Assembly (NCBI GenBank): GCA_017858515.1
Contig: JAFMBM010000011.1
Location: forward strand, 1-63,991
From: Cryomorphaceae bacterium
GTDB taxonomy: Bacteria; Bacteroidota; Bacteroidia; Flavobacteriales; Schleiferiaceae
Direction of reading: 5' to 3'
DNA: 63,991 bases
How positions within the stretch are numbered: the first letter of the stretch is position 1; each line of letters starts with the position of its first letter. Of this stretch, positions 18,240 through 27,380 are shown piece after piece. The translations under genes were made by a program, and so were the position numbers. A model generated the notes under the pieces. That model did not search any database and was not told the origin of the DNA. It was given only the letters and a program-made list of their open reading frames with translations.

Positions 18240-19868
18240 ATGAATAAACTTCCCTTTCTTCTTGTCCTTCTGACTTCTCTCTGTGTCTTTACTGCCAAAG
18301 CACAATCCTCTTCCACCCAAACACCCAAGCTCGTTGTGGGGGTTGTGGTAGACCAAATGCGCTTCGATTACCTCTATCGCTTTCAAGACGATTACTCTGA
18401 AAAAGGATTTAAACGCTTGTTGAAAGAGGGTGCAAACTTCAGCTATGCGCATTTTAACTATATCCCTACCTATACGGCTCCTGGCCATGCCTGCGTGTAT
18501 ACAGGCTCTAGTCCGTATAAGAATGGTATAATCGGCAACCATTGGTATAGTTACGATGAGGGCAAAGAGATCTATTGCGTTACCGACACTCTTTATAAAA
18601 CCTTGGGAGCAAAGAACGATAAGGGACAATGCTCGCCCAAAAGACTGAAGACTAACACCCTAGGCGACGCTCTAAAGATGAGCAACAACAGTGCTTCAAA
18701 GGTTTTTGGCATTAGTATAAAGGATAGAGGGGCGGTAATTCCAGCTGGATTTATGGGCGATGGAGCCTACTGGTACGATGCCAGCTCTGGAAGGATGATC
18801 AGCTCTTCTTATTATCGTGCGGCACTTCCTAAATGGGTAGAAGATTTCAATAAGAAAGAGAGAGTATTGGATTGGATGGATAAAGATTGGGAAACCCTTC
18901 TGCCGCTTGAGCGTTACGCTACTTCCTTTCCAGATGAAGCCCCCGGTGAGGTGGATGTATTTAAAGAAGGAGACCTGAGCTTCCCCCATCATTTCCGTTC
19001 GCTTAAAAAGGAAAAGAAATGGGAGCTCCTCCCCTATACTCCTTACGGAAACCGCTTGCTTACCGAAATGGCAATGGAGCTTATTGAGAAGGAAGAATTG
19101 GGAAAAGACAATTATACCGATCTTTTATCTATTTCCTATAGCTCACCCGATTATATCGGTCACTGCTATGGTCCCAACTCGGTTGAAATACGCGACACCT
19201 ACCTTCGCTTGGATGGGGAGATTGCCCAGTTGTTGGATTACCTCGACGAAAAAATGGGCAAGGGAAACTATATTCTTTTCTTAACCGCCGACCATGGAGT
19301 GAAGCCCAATGGTAAATACCTCGACGCCAACCGAATTCCGGCAGGCGAAATAGAATCCTCTCCCATTCAAAGGAGCTTGAGAAAACACGCCCAACACCTA
19401 TGGCAAGATTCTATGCTGGTTAAAACAGTCTACGACAACCAGATCTATCTCGACAGAGAAAAGTTGATGGAGATGAAAATAAATATAGCTACTGCCCGAC
19501 AAGAATTAGTAGAATGTCTGCGCAGCGAGTTTAACGAAATCACTTCCATCCACACTAAAAATGCACTAGATGGTTTTACTGCTCAAAGAGGCAGATACTT
19601 CCCTCTGCTAAACGGAATGCACCCGTCTCTTTCTGGCGACATTGTCTTTGAACTCCAAGCTAATTACACAACAGGCAGCCACGATAAAGGAACCACTCAC
19701 GGTTCAGCCTACGATTACGACACCCATGTGCCCCTTTTGTTTTTTGGTGGAAGTATTGCTCCCATGCGCTCCCAAGAAGAAGTATATATTGTAGATATTG
19801 TTCCTACCCTTGCACAACTACTCAACATAATGGAGCCCGATGGCTGTATTGGTAAACCTCTTTTCTAA
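18240..19868 (+). CDS. PafA-like alkaline phosphatase, exported
   Basis: 542 residues from the ATG at 18240, which yields a signal peptide ending in TAKAQ. The alkaline phosphatase superfamily metal sites are visible: D38 in VVVDQMRFDYL, the nucleophile T79 in IPTYTAPGHA, and DHG within LTADHGVKPNG. The Thr nucleophile and its position match the PafA enzymes of Elizabethkingia/Flavobacterium, which release phosphate from phosphomonoesters in the periplasm and are not inhibited by phosphate (family knowledge). The C-terminal THVPLLFFG region is typical. A DUF1684 gene begins one base after its stop. Confidence 0.93.
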   Translation: MNKLPFLLVLLTSLCVFTAKAQSSSTQTPKLVVGVVVDQMRFDYLYRFQDDYSEKGFKRLLKEGANFSYAHFNYIPTYTAPGHACVYTGSSPYKNGIIGNHWYSYDEGKEIYCVTDTLYKTLGAKNDKGQCSPKRLKTNTLGDALKMSNNSASKVFGISIKDRGAVIPAGFMGDGAYWYDASSGRMISSSYYRAALPKWVEDFNKKERVLDWMDKDWETLLPLERYATSFPDEAPGEVDVFKEGDLSFPHHFRSLKKEKKWELLPYTPYGNRLLTEMAMELIEKEELGKDNYTDLLSISYSSPDYIGHCYGPNSVEIRDTYLRLDGEIAQLLDYLDEKMGKGNYILFLTADHGVKPNGKYLDANRIPAGEIESSPIQRSLRKHAQHLWQDSMLVKTVYDNQIYLDREKLMEMKINIATARQELVECLRSEFNEITSIHTKNALDGFTAQRGRYFPLLNGMHPSLSGDIVFELQANYTTGSHDKGTTHGSAYDYDTHVPLLFFGGSIAPMRSQEEVYIVDIVPTLAQLLNIMEPDGCIGKPLF

Positions 19869-19869
19869 T

Positions 19870-20490
19870 ATGAAAGCTATTCTTGCTATACTAGGAATGT
19901 TTCTTGTCTTGCAGCTTCCTGCACAGCAAGACAGTCTCCATGCCTTTTTTATCTCAGACAACCAAGCCCATAGAGTTGAATTGAACGAACACTATGGCAA
20001 TAAGGAGGAGAGTCCGCTAGACAAGAAAGACCTGAAAAAATTCAAGGCATTGCCTTTTTTTGAGATCAACGCAAACTATAGAGTAGAGGCCGTTTGGATT
20101 CGCACCCCGGATGAGGTGCCATTTGAAATGCCTACCTCTACAGAGCGCAAACCTCTGTATGTGAAGTACGGAGAGATCCATTTTACCATCGAAGGCATCG
20201 CATGCGTTTTGAATGTGTATCAGAACCTCAACCTAGTAAGCAAAGACGGCTATGAGGATTATCTTTTCCTGCCTTTCAAAGATTTTACCAATGGAGAAGA
20301 AACCTATGGTGGAGGCAGATACCTCGACATCCGCATTCCAGCGGCAGACCTCTTAGTGGTTGATTTTAACAAAGCATACAATCCCTATTGCGCCTACAGT
20401 CATCGCTTCTCTTGCCCTCTGGTTCCCGATGAAAACCAATTGCAACTGCCCATTCTCGCAGGCGTAAAGGAGGGAATTGTGAAGAAGTAG
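19870..20490 (+). CDS. DUF1684 domain protein, exported
   Basis: 206 residues from the ATG at 19870, with a signal peptide ending in QLPAQQ. The DUF1684 core is recognisable: FFEINANYRVEA, then the C-terminal GRYLDIRIP, VDFNKAYNPYCAYS and FSCPLVPDENQL, which holds conserved Cys, Asp and Asn residues. The biochemical role of DUF1684 is not established. It starts one base after the PafA-like phosphatase, so the two are likely co-transcribed. Confidence 0.88.
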   Translation: MKAILAILGMFLVLQLPAQQDSLHAFFISDNQAHRVELNEHYGNKEESPLDKKDLKKFKALPFFEINANYRVEAVWIRTPDEVPFEMPTSTERKPLYVKYGEIHFTIEGIACVLNVYQNLNLVSKDGYEDYLFLPFKDFTNGEETYGGGRYLDIRIPAADLLVVDFNKAYNPYCAYSHRFSCPLVPDENQLQLPILAGVKEGIVKK

Positions 20491-20645
20491 ACAAGCCATA
20501 ACCTTTAGTATATCAAGTATACCCATAGAATAGAATGAGCTTTGAGTTGTGGATGGATGGATTAATTTTTGTGCCCTTTAAAACCAAAATTTCAAACTAG
20601 TTTATTTTCTAAGTACATTTCACGCTACAGATAGCAAACACAATT

Positions 20646-22435
20646 ATGGGGCATCTTCTTGATGACAAGAAACCCTTTCTTGTCAAAATAATCGTATTGA
20701 TTAGTGCCCTAATCAGTCTAGAAATGGCTGAATTTGAGGTCTATAGGGGGGGGATCCCTCTTTGCAGTACCTTCAAAACCTATTTGCTACTGGCCGCTTA
20801 GCTCAAGTGCTCATATTGCCTCACGGAATTTGGTCTTTTATACAATACCCTTCAAGCGTAGTAGGTTTGAAGGGTATTTTCCTTTCTTATTCTCTAGCCT
20901 TTCTAATTAAGCTAAGTCTGCTGTTAAAGCTTTATTATTCTGTTAGAGGAGAAACTTTTTCTTGGTTAACTTTCCTCTCAGTGGCCTTTTTTGGTTTTTG
21001 GTTGAATTTTAATTCAAGCTTACTTATTCTTGGTTTATTGCTTTTTCTCTTTCCACCAAGAAAAACTGCAATACCCTATTTGGGTCTATTGGCATCCTTT
21101 GCTTTCGCTATTCGTTTATTTCCTGCTATACCCCTTTTTGCCTTGTGGTTCTTTCACTTGGTTTTTAACAACAATGCTAAAATGGCTTTGGCTGAATTAT
21201 TCAGTATTGCCGTCCTCACTCTAACGTGGCTTGGCCTTTCCATTGGCTTTTTAGCCATACCCAACTATTTGATTTCGCAATTCTATCTCTTAGGTGGAAA
21301 TGCGGCCTTGGCTACCTATCCAAACAATTGGGAATTTGGATTGGCATTGGCTTGGATTCTATTCCTTATTTACTTATTCTTCTTTGTTAAAACTTCATCG
21401 AAGTTGAAGCTGGGTATCTTTGCTCTTGTTTTCCTATGCTTCAAATACGCCATTACAAGACAAGGAATTCCGCACATACATCCACTTATCTTATGCCTTT
21501 TGGTGCTCTTTGTTTTTTTTAAAAACAATAGCTCAAAGCATTCTCTTATTCTACCCACACTAAGCTTTATTCTATTTTGGTTTTCCTTTCATTATTCGAA
21601 TAAATACATCCTTCCACCTCTGAATTTTGCTTTTATACCTCAAGAAGAAATTAGGCCAAGGGTGGGTTTGTCGGATTACAAACTGAGCAATACAACGGTT
21701 GCAGCTATTGCTCAAGAAAAGGTGGATAGCTATCCTTGGGATTTCAATTATCAACACTTTAATTCACTTAGGGTACAACCCAAACCCATACCCCAGATTC
21801 AAATAGCTTCAAACCATTTGCTCGATAGCATTAATTGCTCCTTTCTCAACACAGAAAAGGCAGCTCCATGGATTATTTGGCACAATGCCGCACTCGGCTC
21901 GCGAAACAAGAGTAAATTCATGGAGCTAGATCGCCACTACCTTTTAAATATTTCTCCCCTCACAACAGATGCTTTGATGCGCTTATATGAACCCTTATCA
22001 ATGGATGAGGATGGTACTACAGTTTTAAAGAAGAAAAGTACTCATGTAAATGACGACTCAGATAAAGTTAAGAAAATCAGACCCATTAGGCTTAATTGGA
22101 ATGAAAAAATTCCTATTCCTGCGCTCGATTAAAAGGGATATAGTCGATTAAAATTTAATATTAAATCAAAAGCTATTGAAAATGTGAAGGCAGCTATTTG
22201 GAAACCGGATTCTCTATACATTACCTATTTCTTTAATGAAACCGATAGTGCTCGGTTTCGATTAAATCAACAACAAACCCTAGATGGCATTTGGCTAACT
22301 CCTTTTGTAGTTCACCCAACTAAAAAAGGAAGAAAGGTCGAGTGTATTCGAATCTCTTGTCCTAATTTAAACGCATTCTACCCCCTTGCAATTGGTAAGA
22401 TCGTTCCTTTTTATAGCCGTTGGGAATTCATATGA
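20646..22435 (+). pseudogene. Multi-pass membrane protein (GT87-like), disrupted by a G8 frameshift and an in-frame stop
   Basis: An ATG at 20646 opens a frame with a membrane segment (FLVKIIVLISALISLEMA) that reaches EVYRGG at a run of eight G (20746-20753), then stops after 51 codons. With nine G the frame would continue as RGGDPSLQYLQ into the long frame beginning near 20756, with about ten hydrophobic segments and a soluble C-terminal part. That frame stops at TAA 22130-22132, but the same frame stays open afterwards to 22435 with beta-like sequence (GYSRLKFNIKS ... YITYFFNETD). Topology and the EVYRGGDP-type loop suggest a GT87/DUF2029-like polyprenol-phosphate mannosyltransferase relative; this is a guess from appearance. 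Phase variation, true decay and assembly error remain possible. Confidence 0.7.
20746..20753 (+). repeat. Poly-G tract of eight at the frameshift
   Basis: Eight consecutive G within the coding sequence, exactly where two open frames of the same protein meet. Nine (or six) G would join them. Such tracts slip during replication and are also error-prone in sequencing. Confidence 0.9.
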
Positions 22436-22591
22436 GATCTCTAAGGGTATGAAACAGTTTTGTTGTTTCTAACAGCCATTGGCCAGTTAAGAATAAAACG
22501 AAATGCTCTCCCAGTACAGATACCCTAAAACAATTTTGAACCAACGAATTATAGCAATGTTATAGTTAGTCAAATTATTCCTGTTGTGATT

Positions 22592-22777
22592 ATGCAAATA
22601 GAACACTTCTTCGATTGCCCCTATTGCGGTGAAGAAATCTCTATGCTTTTAGAACCTAGCAGCTATAGGCAGCAATACATTGAAGATTGCGAGGTCTGCT
22701 GCAATCCTATTGAAATTCAATTTACTGGCGATGAAGAGGGCTTAAGCTCTTTTAGTGCCGAAGGAATCGAACAATAA
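22592..22777 (+). CDS. CPXCG-motif cysteine-rich small protein
   Basis: 61 residues from the ATG at 22592 (an in-frame GTG lies two codons upstream). It has CPYCGEE near residue 9 and C-x-x-C-C-N-P around 36-41, the double Cys-pair zinc ribbon of the CPXCG family found mainly in Proteobacteria and Bacteroidota. The function of the family is unknown. It is intact although both neighbours are disrupted; 155 bases on its left hold nothing recognisable. Confidence 0.85.
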   Translation: MQIEHFFDCPYCGEEISMLLEPSSYRQQYIEDCEVCCNPIEIQFTGDEEGLSSFSAEGIEQ

Positions 22778-22867
22778 GCGAGAGCCTACTTTTACTTCTT
22801 TTCTTAAACACGAGATAGTGCGAATGTTCTGATTTCGTATATTTCATTTTTGTAAGATCATTCAAGA

Positions 22868-24236
22868 ATGAAAAAACCTCTCCTACTCCTGCTTCTCTGC
22901 ATTGGATCTTTTTCAAATGCACAATGTGTAGATACGCTCTCTGCTGGAATCAGCGTTTTTGCCATCGATTACCACCGCGTTTTATGGGGTTGGGGATACA
23001 ATCTGCAATAACAATTGGGAGACAATATGGATGATTTTGTTACAACACCTACTCCCCTTACCTCCGACTCGAATTGGGTTTTTGTCTCTTCTGGTTCGAG
23101 AGGTTCACAGTTTGCCATTAAAGACGACGGCTCCCTTTGGTGCGGTGGCGCGAACTTCTTCTGGCAACTCGGAGACGGAACCCGAAACAGTCGAACTTTT
23201 CCTTCTCAGCTTGGATCCGATTATGACTGGGAAAGTGTAAGCGCAGGTGCCGTGTTCACCCTAGCCATTAAAACAGATGGCAGCCTTTGGGCTTGGGGGT
23301 TCAATGGATACGGTTCTTTGGGCGATGGCACTCGGGTAGACAAACTTAGTCCTACAAGAATTGGCACAGACAACGACTGGAAAATAGTAGATGCAGGCGA
23401 TTCGCATGCGCTAGCCATTAAACAAGACGGAAGCCTTTGGGCTTGGGGCAATAATGAAGAAGGACGAGCAGGACTAGATACCGCACTGCGATCTCTTGTT
23501 CCGGTGCGCATAGGAACCGCCAATGACTGGAAGAGCATTCAGGCTTCCAATCTGCATTCGGTTGCACTCCGTAGCGATGGTACCCTATGGACCTGCGGAT
23601 GGGGAAACTTTGGATCCAATGGTCATGGACCTGGATCTATTGATATCTACAACTTTACCAAGTTAGGAACAGATAATGACTGGACTAAAATATCTTCGAA
23701 CTCAGACCATACCCTCGCATTGAAATCAGACGGCAGCCTCTATTGGTGGGGAAGGGGCTTAGATGGCTCTGCTTGGTTTAGTCATCAATACTTTCCCGCT
23801 CTCTTCGATGCGGCCATCGACTGGAATGAAATATATGCGGGTGCATTTTGCAACTACGCTTCCAAGTCTTCTTCAAGCCATTGGTCTTGGGGATCAAACC
23901 GCTTTGGCGAAAGAGCAAGCGGAAACCGTAATTACATCAATACCATTAGTCTGCTCGATTGCGCTGCCTTCTCTACGGTAGATTGGCCCGATTTCCATTC
24001 AGATGTAAAGGCTATACCCCAATCCCAGCTCCGGCGAGCTTAATTTCCAATGGGCAGATGGAAGTATGGAGAGAACGGAGCTCTCTCTTTACGATCTAAA
24101 CGGAAGGCTGTGCTATCAGACCTCTGCTCATGCTTTCGATCGCCTTCGTTTACCTGAACTCCCAAAAGGCATCTACCTCGTAAAACTACAAACCGCCAAC
24201 AGGTCTTCTAAGACCTTGCGCTTGATGATTCACTAA
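22868..24236 (+). pseudogene. RCC1-repeat T9SS cargo protein, disrupted by a stop and a frameshift
   Basis: The ATG at 22868 gives a signal peptide (about 18 residues) and then the start of an RCC1 blade (LWGWGYNL), cut by TAA at 23009-23011. The same frame continues as QLGDN through five or six RCC1 repeats (DGSLWAWG, ALAIKQDGSLW and similar), then ends at 24043. The adjacent frame from 24015 encodes YPNPSSGEL ... LYDLNGR ... LPKGIYLVKL and stops at 24236: a complete type A T9SS sorting domain. A missing two bases in the ATAC run near 24014 would explain the shift. Intact, this would be a secreted or surface beta-propeller of roughly 455 residues. It could be genuine decay or sequence error. 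Confidence 0.85.
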
Positions 24237-24623
24237 TACTCCCTGCCTGCACTCAAGATCGCTTCTAGAGAATTAGGTGGCTGCTAAGCTTTTTAGCTTT
24301 CGGATAGGATTATACCTTATGTGAGTCGTTGGCAAGGAAAGCTGCAAGGCTACTTCTGTTTCATCCCGTTAAATGACTTACACTGCTAAGGAGATCTTGT
24401 CTTTCACCTTATTTACCTTTTGCTCGGGGGAGGACTAGCAAAAGCGGCCTGACACTGCTTTCAAGCGAAACCAATCTGTCCACTTCCAAGCTAAAACAGA
24501 AATTTCCGCACTCGCTTCTCCCTTGTTTTCCACCCTTGTTTGGAGGCTCAAACAAGTTCTCCTATCCCTTTTAAGGTGGATGCTGTCTAGGGTCCTTTGT
24601 GCCTTAGTCTTATAACAAAGCTG
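24237..24623. other. Intergenic stretch, nothing recognised
   Basis: 387 bases between the T9SS pseudogene and the 21-bp array. No coding signal, RNA or clear terminator seen; there is only a weak five-base-pair hairpin at the repeated GCTAA/TTAGC near 24284-24298. Confidence 0.5.
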
Positions 24624-25358
24624 TATTCTCCGAAAATCTGGGCATGCGAATTCTGCCCTTTCCTTCCTCAACCCAAAATCATTTTATGCGCACTGAAAAT
24701 CCATTGTCAACAAGCCAAGCCTCTTTCGGTGGAAGTCCTCAGCACTAGCAGGCAAGAGAAAATACCCCATGGCCAAGCCATTGCGCTTTTGCCCGAACCT
24801 AAAAGGCCACAAGACTAACTCAACATGGCCTGGCCCCAAGTTAAAATCCTTTGCAGTCTAGCGAACACTCTCCTTCACCAAGCTAAAATGCTACAGCCTT
24901 TGCACAAAATGCCATACTGTCAAGTCAACACTCCTCTGCCTCAACTCAAAGCGCTACAAGCTGAACCTAAAATACTATTCTATCTACCCATTGCTCCTCT
25001 GCCTGAATCCAAAATGCAAGACAGTGAACGCAACGCTCTTCCACCTGAATCTAAAATGCGGCCATGCCAAGCCAAAAGGCTACACAGTGAACGCAACACT
25101 TCTCCACCTGAGCCCAAAATGCTACCACGCAAAGGCAAAATGCTACACAGTTAAGCCAACGCCTATCCGCATGAACCCAAAATGCTACCACCTCAACGCA
25201 AAATGCTGCACAGTGAAGGCCACATTCCTCTAGCTGAACTTAAAATGCTACAGAGGCAATGCAAAATGCTACACAGCCAACTCAAAATCCCACAGAGCCA
25301 AGGCAACATAGCGCAGAGCCAACTCAACCTAGCACAAAGGCATAGCAAGACTCTGCTC
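24624..25358 (+). repeat. Degenerate tandem array of 21-bp units, 63-bp higher-order period
   Basis: From 24666 to 25358 the sequence divides into 33 consecutive units of exactly 21 bases with no insertion or deletion; two weaker units precede it from 24624. Read on the plus strand each unit is a heptad of the form x-[Q/E]-x-[K/N]-[M/T]-[L/P]-x, often KMLH. From about 24980 to 25280 units alternate in triplets: an 'xEPKMLP' type, a 'KMLHS' type and a 'SERNxPP' type, giving a 63-bp period. The plus frame is interrupted by TAA at 24816 and 25152, and the minus strand also has stops, so no single intact protein is encoded. It may be a decayed heptad-repeat gene or a noncoding minisatellite. The 292 bases after it hold nothing recognisable. 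Confidence 0.85.
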
Positions 25359-25650
25359 GACAGATCAAAAGATCCTAGCAGCTCCTCTTAAGCCTACTCC
25401 AAACAAGAAGAAAGCTCAAACCCACAACTGAAAGGACTCTTGCGTTCTTAGAATAAAGTCGTCAATGAAGTGGGTCTAGCCCATCCCAAATGCATCCATT
25501 TCTAGAGGAAGCAAAGTGTATTCTAAACGGATAGTACAAGTGGAGGATAGGAATGCAAAGAAGGACCATCCCTTCCATTGGATTAAAGAAGCGAATACAG
25601 AAATAAAATTCAGAGAGCAAAAGGCTTTAAGCAGCTGCTCGAGACTTTCT

Positions 25651-26499
25651 CTAGTCTTCTATTCGTATCCAGTAGCTACCTCCATGTCTTTCTACCCCTT
25701 CTAGATTCTCATGGTTCCAGAGCGGACTGATTTGTTTGGAAAGGCTTGGGTCTTCGGATACAAAATAATTAGGAAAGGCTGTGGCGTAGCGCTTCGGATT
25801 GGCAAGCAAGTACATGGCCAAACCATATTGTTCTGAATAAAACCGATCACACATAAAATCGGGATAATCAAAAGGCAGATAGATATCGTGTAAATGCACC
25901 CATACCCCTTTCTTAAGTCGAGGTAGCACCTCCATAAAAAAGACCATAGCATCTGAATTGGGTAAGATGCGATGCGAATTGTCTATAAAGAGGATGTCAC
26001 CCTCCTCTAGCATCTCGGGCAAATTAATCTGGCTGTTCTCAAAAGGCATGCGCAAAACCGTATGGGCCAGCGCATCAATCTCCGCCCTAGGTTGCGGATC
26101 TATGGAAATGATTTTAGTATCTAATTGATGTTCTTGAACCGCCTTATAAGCCACCTTCGTAGAGTTCCCTGATCCTACCTCCACATATTTCTTGGGCTTG
26201 CACTCGGCAATAAAGGTGTAAATCATGGCAATATCTAGTCCGGGTAAGAATCCATTATTCCATACCACCTTCTTGCTGTCTTGCTCTTGGTCTGCCTTTT
26301 TAATGGCCCACAATGCCTCACGGTGCCTAAGTGCTTTCTCTATCCAAACAGCATATTGGTCTCTTCTTTCTTCTATTAAAGACAATAACTCGGCATGAGG
26401 TGCCAAGCCATGACCGTATCTAGGTTTAAAGTCTACCTTATATTCGAGAAAGAGATTCTGAAATCGAGGGCTGAGAAAACGAAAGAGGCTTTTGAGCAT
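25651..26499 (-). CDS. SAM-dependent methyltransferase (Methyltransf_24-like)
   Basis: 282 residues from the ATG at 26499. The frame extends to 26679, but the extra part only translates intergenic repeats (LGTNDKAV twice). The SAM-binding motif is KKYVEVGSGNSTKVAYKA, followed by ISIDPQPRAEID; the later GDILFIDNSHRILPNSD and KGVWVHLHDIYLPFDYP match the class I methyltransferases often associated with surface polysaccharide clusters. Substrate unknown. It converges on the 21-bp array region. Confidence 0.85.
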   Translation of the reverse strand: MLKSLFRFLSPRFQNLFLEYKVDFKPRYGHGLAPHAELLSLIEERRDQYAVWIEKALRHREALWAIKKADQEQDSKKVVWNNGFLPGLDIAMIYTFIAECKPKKYVEVGSGNSTKVAYKAVQEHQLDTKIISIDPQPRAEIDALAHTVLRMPFENSQINLPEMLEEGDILFIDNSHRILPNSDAMVFFMEVLPRLKKGVWVHLHDIYLPFDYPDFMCDRFYSEQYGLAMYLLANPKRYATAFPNYFVSEDPSLSKQISPLWNHENLEGVERHGGSYWIRIED

Positions 26500-26575
26500 T
26501 GTTAAACGTAATTCGGCTTCGAAGATAAAGTGAAGTTTGACTTCTGAGCTAAATCCATTGTGTTTCCATTCAACA

Positions 26576-26631
26576 ACTGCCTTGTCATTCGTCCCTAAAA
26601 GCATCCCTACTGCTTTGTCATTCGTCCCTAA
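26576..26631. repeat. Pair of 23-bp direct repeats between divergent genes
   Basis: Copies at 26576-26598 and 26609-26631 differ at one position and start 33 bases apart; the core is GTCATTCGTCCCTAA. A shorter third copy (ATTCGTCCC) lies at 26639-26647. They sit in the 227-base gap between a minus-strand methyltransferase and a plus-strand operon, so an operator for a dimeric regulator is possible (inference). Confidence 0.8.
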
Positions 26632-26726
26632 TCGCGCTATTCGTCCCATTTTTACTGCATTCATCACTGATTTCGTCAACTGCCAAAAAGCTCCTCTAGT
26701 TTTGGTCTCATCAAATCACAAACGCT

Positions 26727-27377
26727 ATGAAATCAATTCTCCTTTTCTCTCTTTACCTGCACATCGCCGCAGGCACCCTAAGTCTTATTGCAGGTCCTTT
26801 GGCCTTATTTGCAACCAAAGGCGGTCAAAGACATATACTCATAGGCAAGGTCTTCCTTTACTCCATGACCTTGGTATTCTTCTCCGCCTTGTTTAATGCC
26901 ATAGTAAAAGAAATGACCTTTCTAACGATGATGGCTGTATTCAGCTACTACAACATACTCGCCGGCATACGCGCTCTTTACCTTAGAAGAGGGGTACAGC
27001 AAGGTTGGCTGGATGTTCTCTTGCACGGAACCACTATTGTGGTAATGGGAAGCTTTCTTCTCTTTGGTGCAAGACAATTCAGCATGGGCCACTACCCTAT
27101 TGGCTTCCTTAGCTTCTTCTTCGGATTAATTGGAGTATCCAATGCCCACGGCTATATAAAAGTACTGCGCATAAAAGAGCCTAGATTGAGAAGAAGTCGT
27201 CTTTTGCTCTCCCATATCTCTGGTTTAACCGGCGGATTTATAGCCAGTATCACCGCCTTTTCGGTACAAACCATGGGCTTTATGCCCAATGTATTGCAAT
27301 GGCTATGGCCTACCTTTGTATTCGTTCCGGTAATCATCTATTGGAAGCGTAAAACGCAGCTGCCAGAAACCACCTAA
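26727..27377 (+). CDS. DUF2306-like membrane protein
   Basis: 216 residues with about seven hydrophobic segments and conserved His near the membrane ends (LHIAAGTLSL, RHILIGKVFLYSM, LLSHISGLTGG), a layout resembling the DUF2306 predicted membrane proteins. Heme or metal binding by these His residues is conceivable but not shown. It is the first of five plus-strand genes separated by three bases or less. Confidence in the family name is moderate. Confidence 0.75.
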   Translation: MKSILLFSLYLHIAAGTLSLIAGPLALFATKGGQRHILIGKVFLYSMTLVFFSALFNAIVKEMTFLTMMAVFSYYNILAGIRALYLRRGVQQGWLDVLLHGTTIVVMGSFLLFGARQFSMGHYPIGFLSFFFGLIGVSNAHGYIKVLRIKEPRLRRSRLLLSHISGLTGGFIASITAFSVQTMGFMPNVLQWLWPTFVFVPVIIYWKRKTQLPETT

Positions 27378-27380
27378 AAC

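Noticed and set aside
22184..22435. Independent small gene
   Set aside because: It lies in the same frame as the membrane-protein gene after one stop, its apparent start is not ATG, and the frame is open upstream of that start back to the stop; best seen as the cut-off C-terminus.
22130..25154. Reassigned TAA codon, since four in-frame interruptions in this block are TAA
   Set aside because: Normal genes throughout the window end with TAA, and the frameshifts at 20746 and 24014 are not explained by recoding.
24624..25358. CRISPR array
   Set aside because: Units are contiguous 21-bp degenerate repeats without unique spacers, and no cas genes are near.
24597..25391. Several open frames of 60-110 codons over the repeat array
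   Set aside because: They are fragments of one 21-bp periodic sequence read in different places, interrupted by stops on both strands, with no signal peptide or start context; reported as a repeat instead.
26500..26679. N-terminal extension of the methyltransferase
   Set aside because: It only translates the intergenic direct repeats; the family N-terminus begins at 26499.
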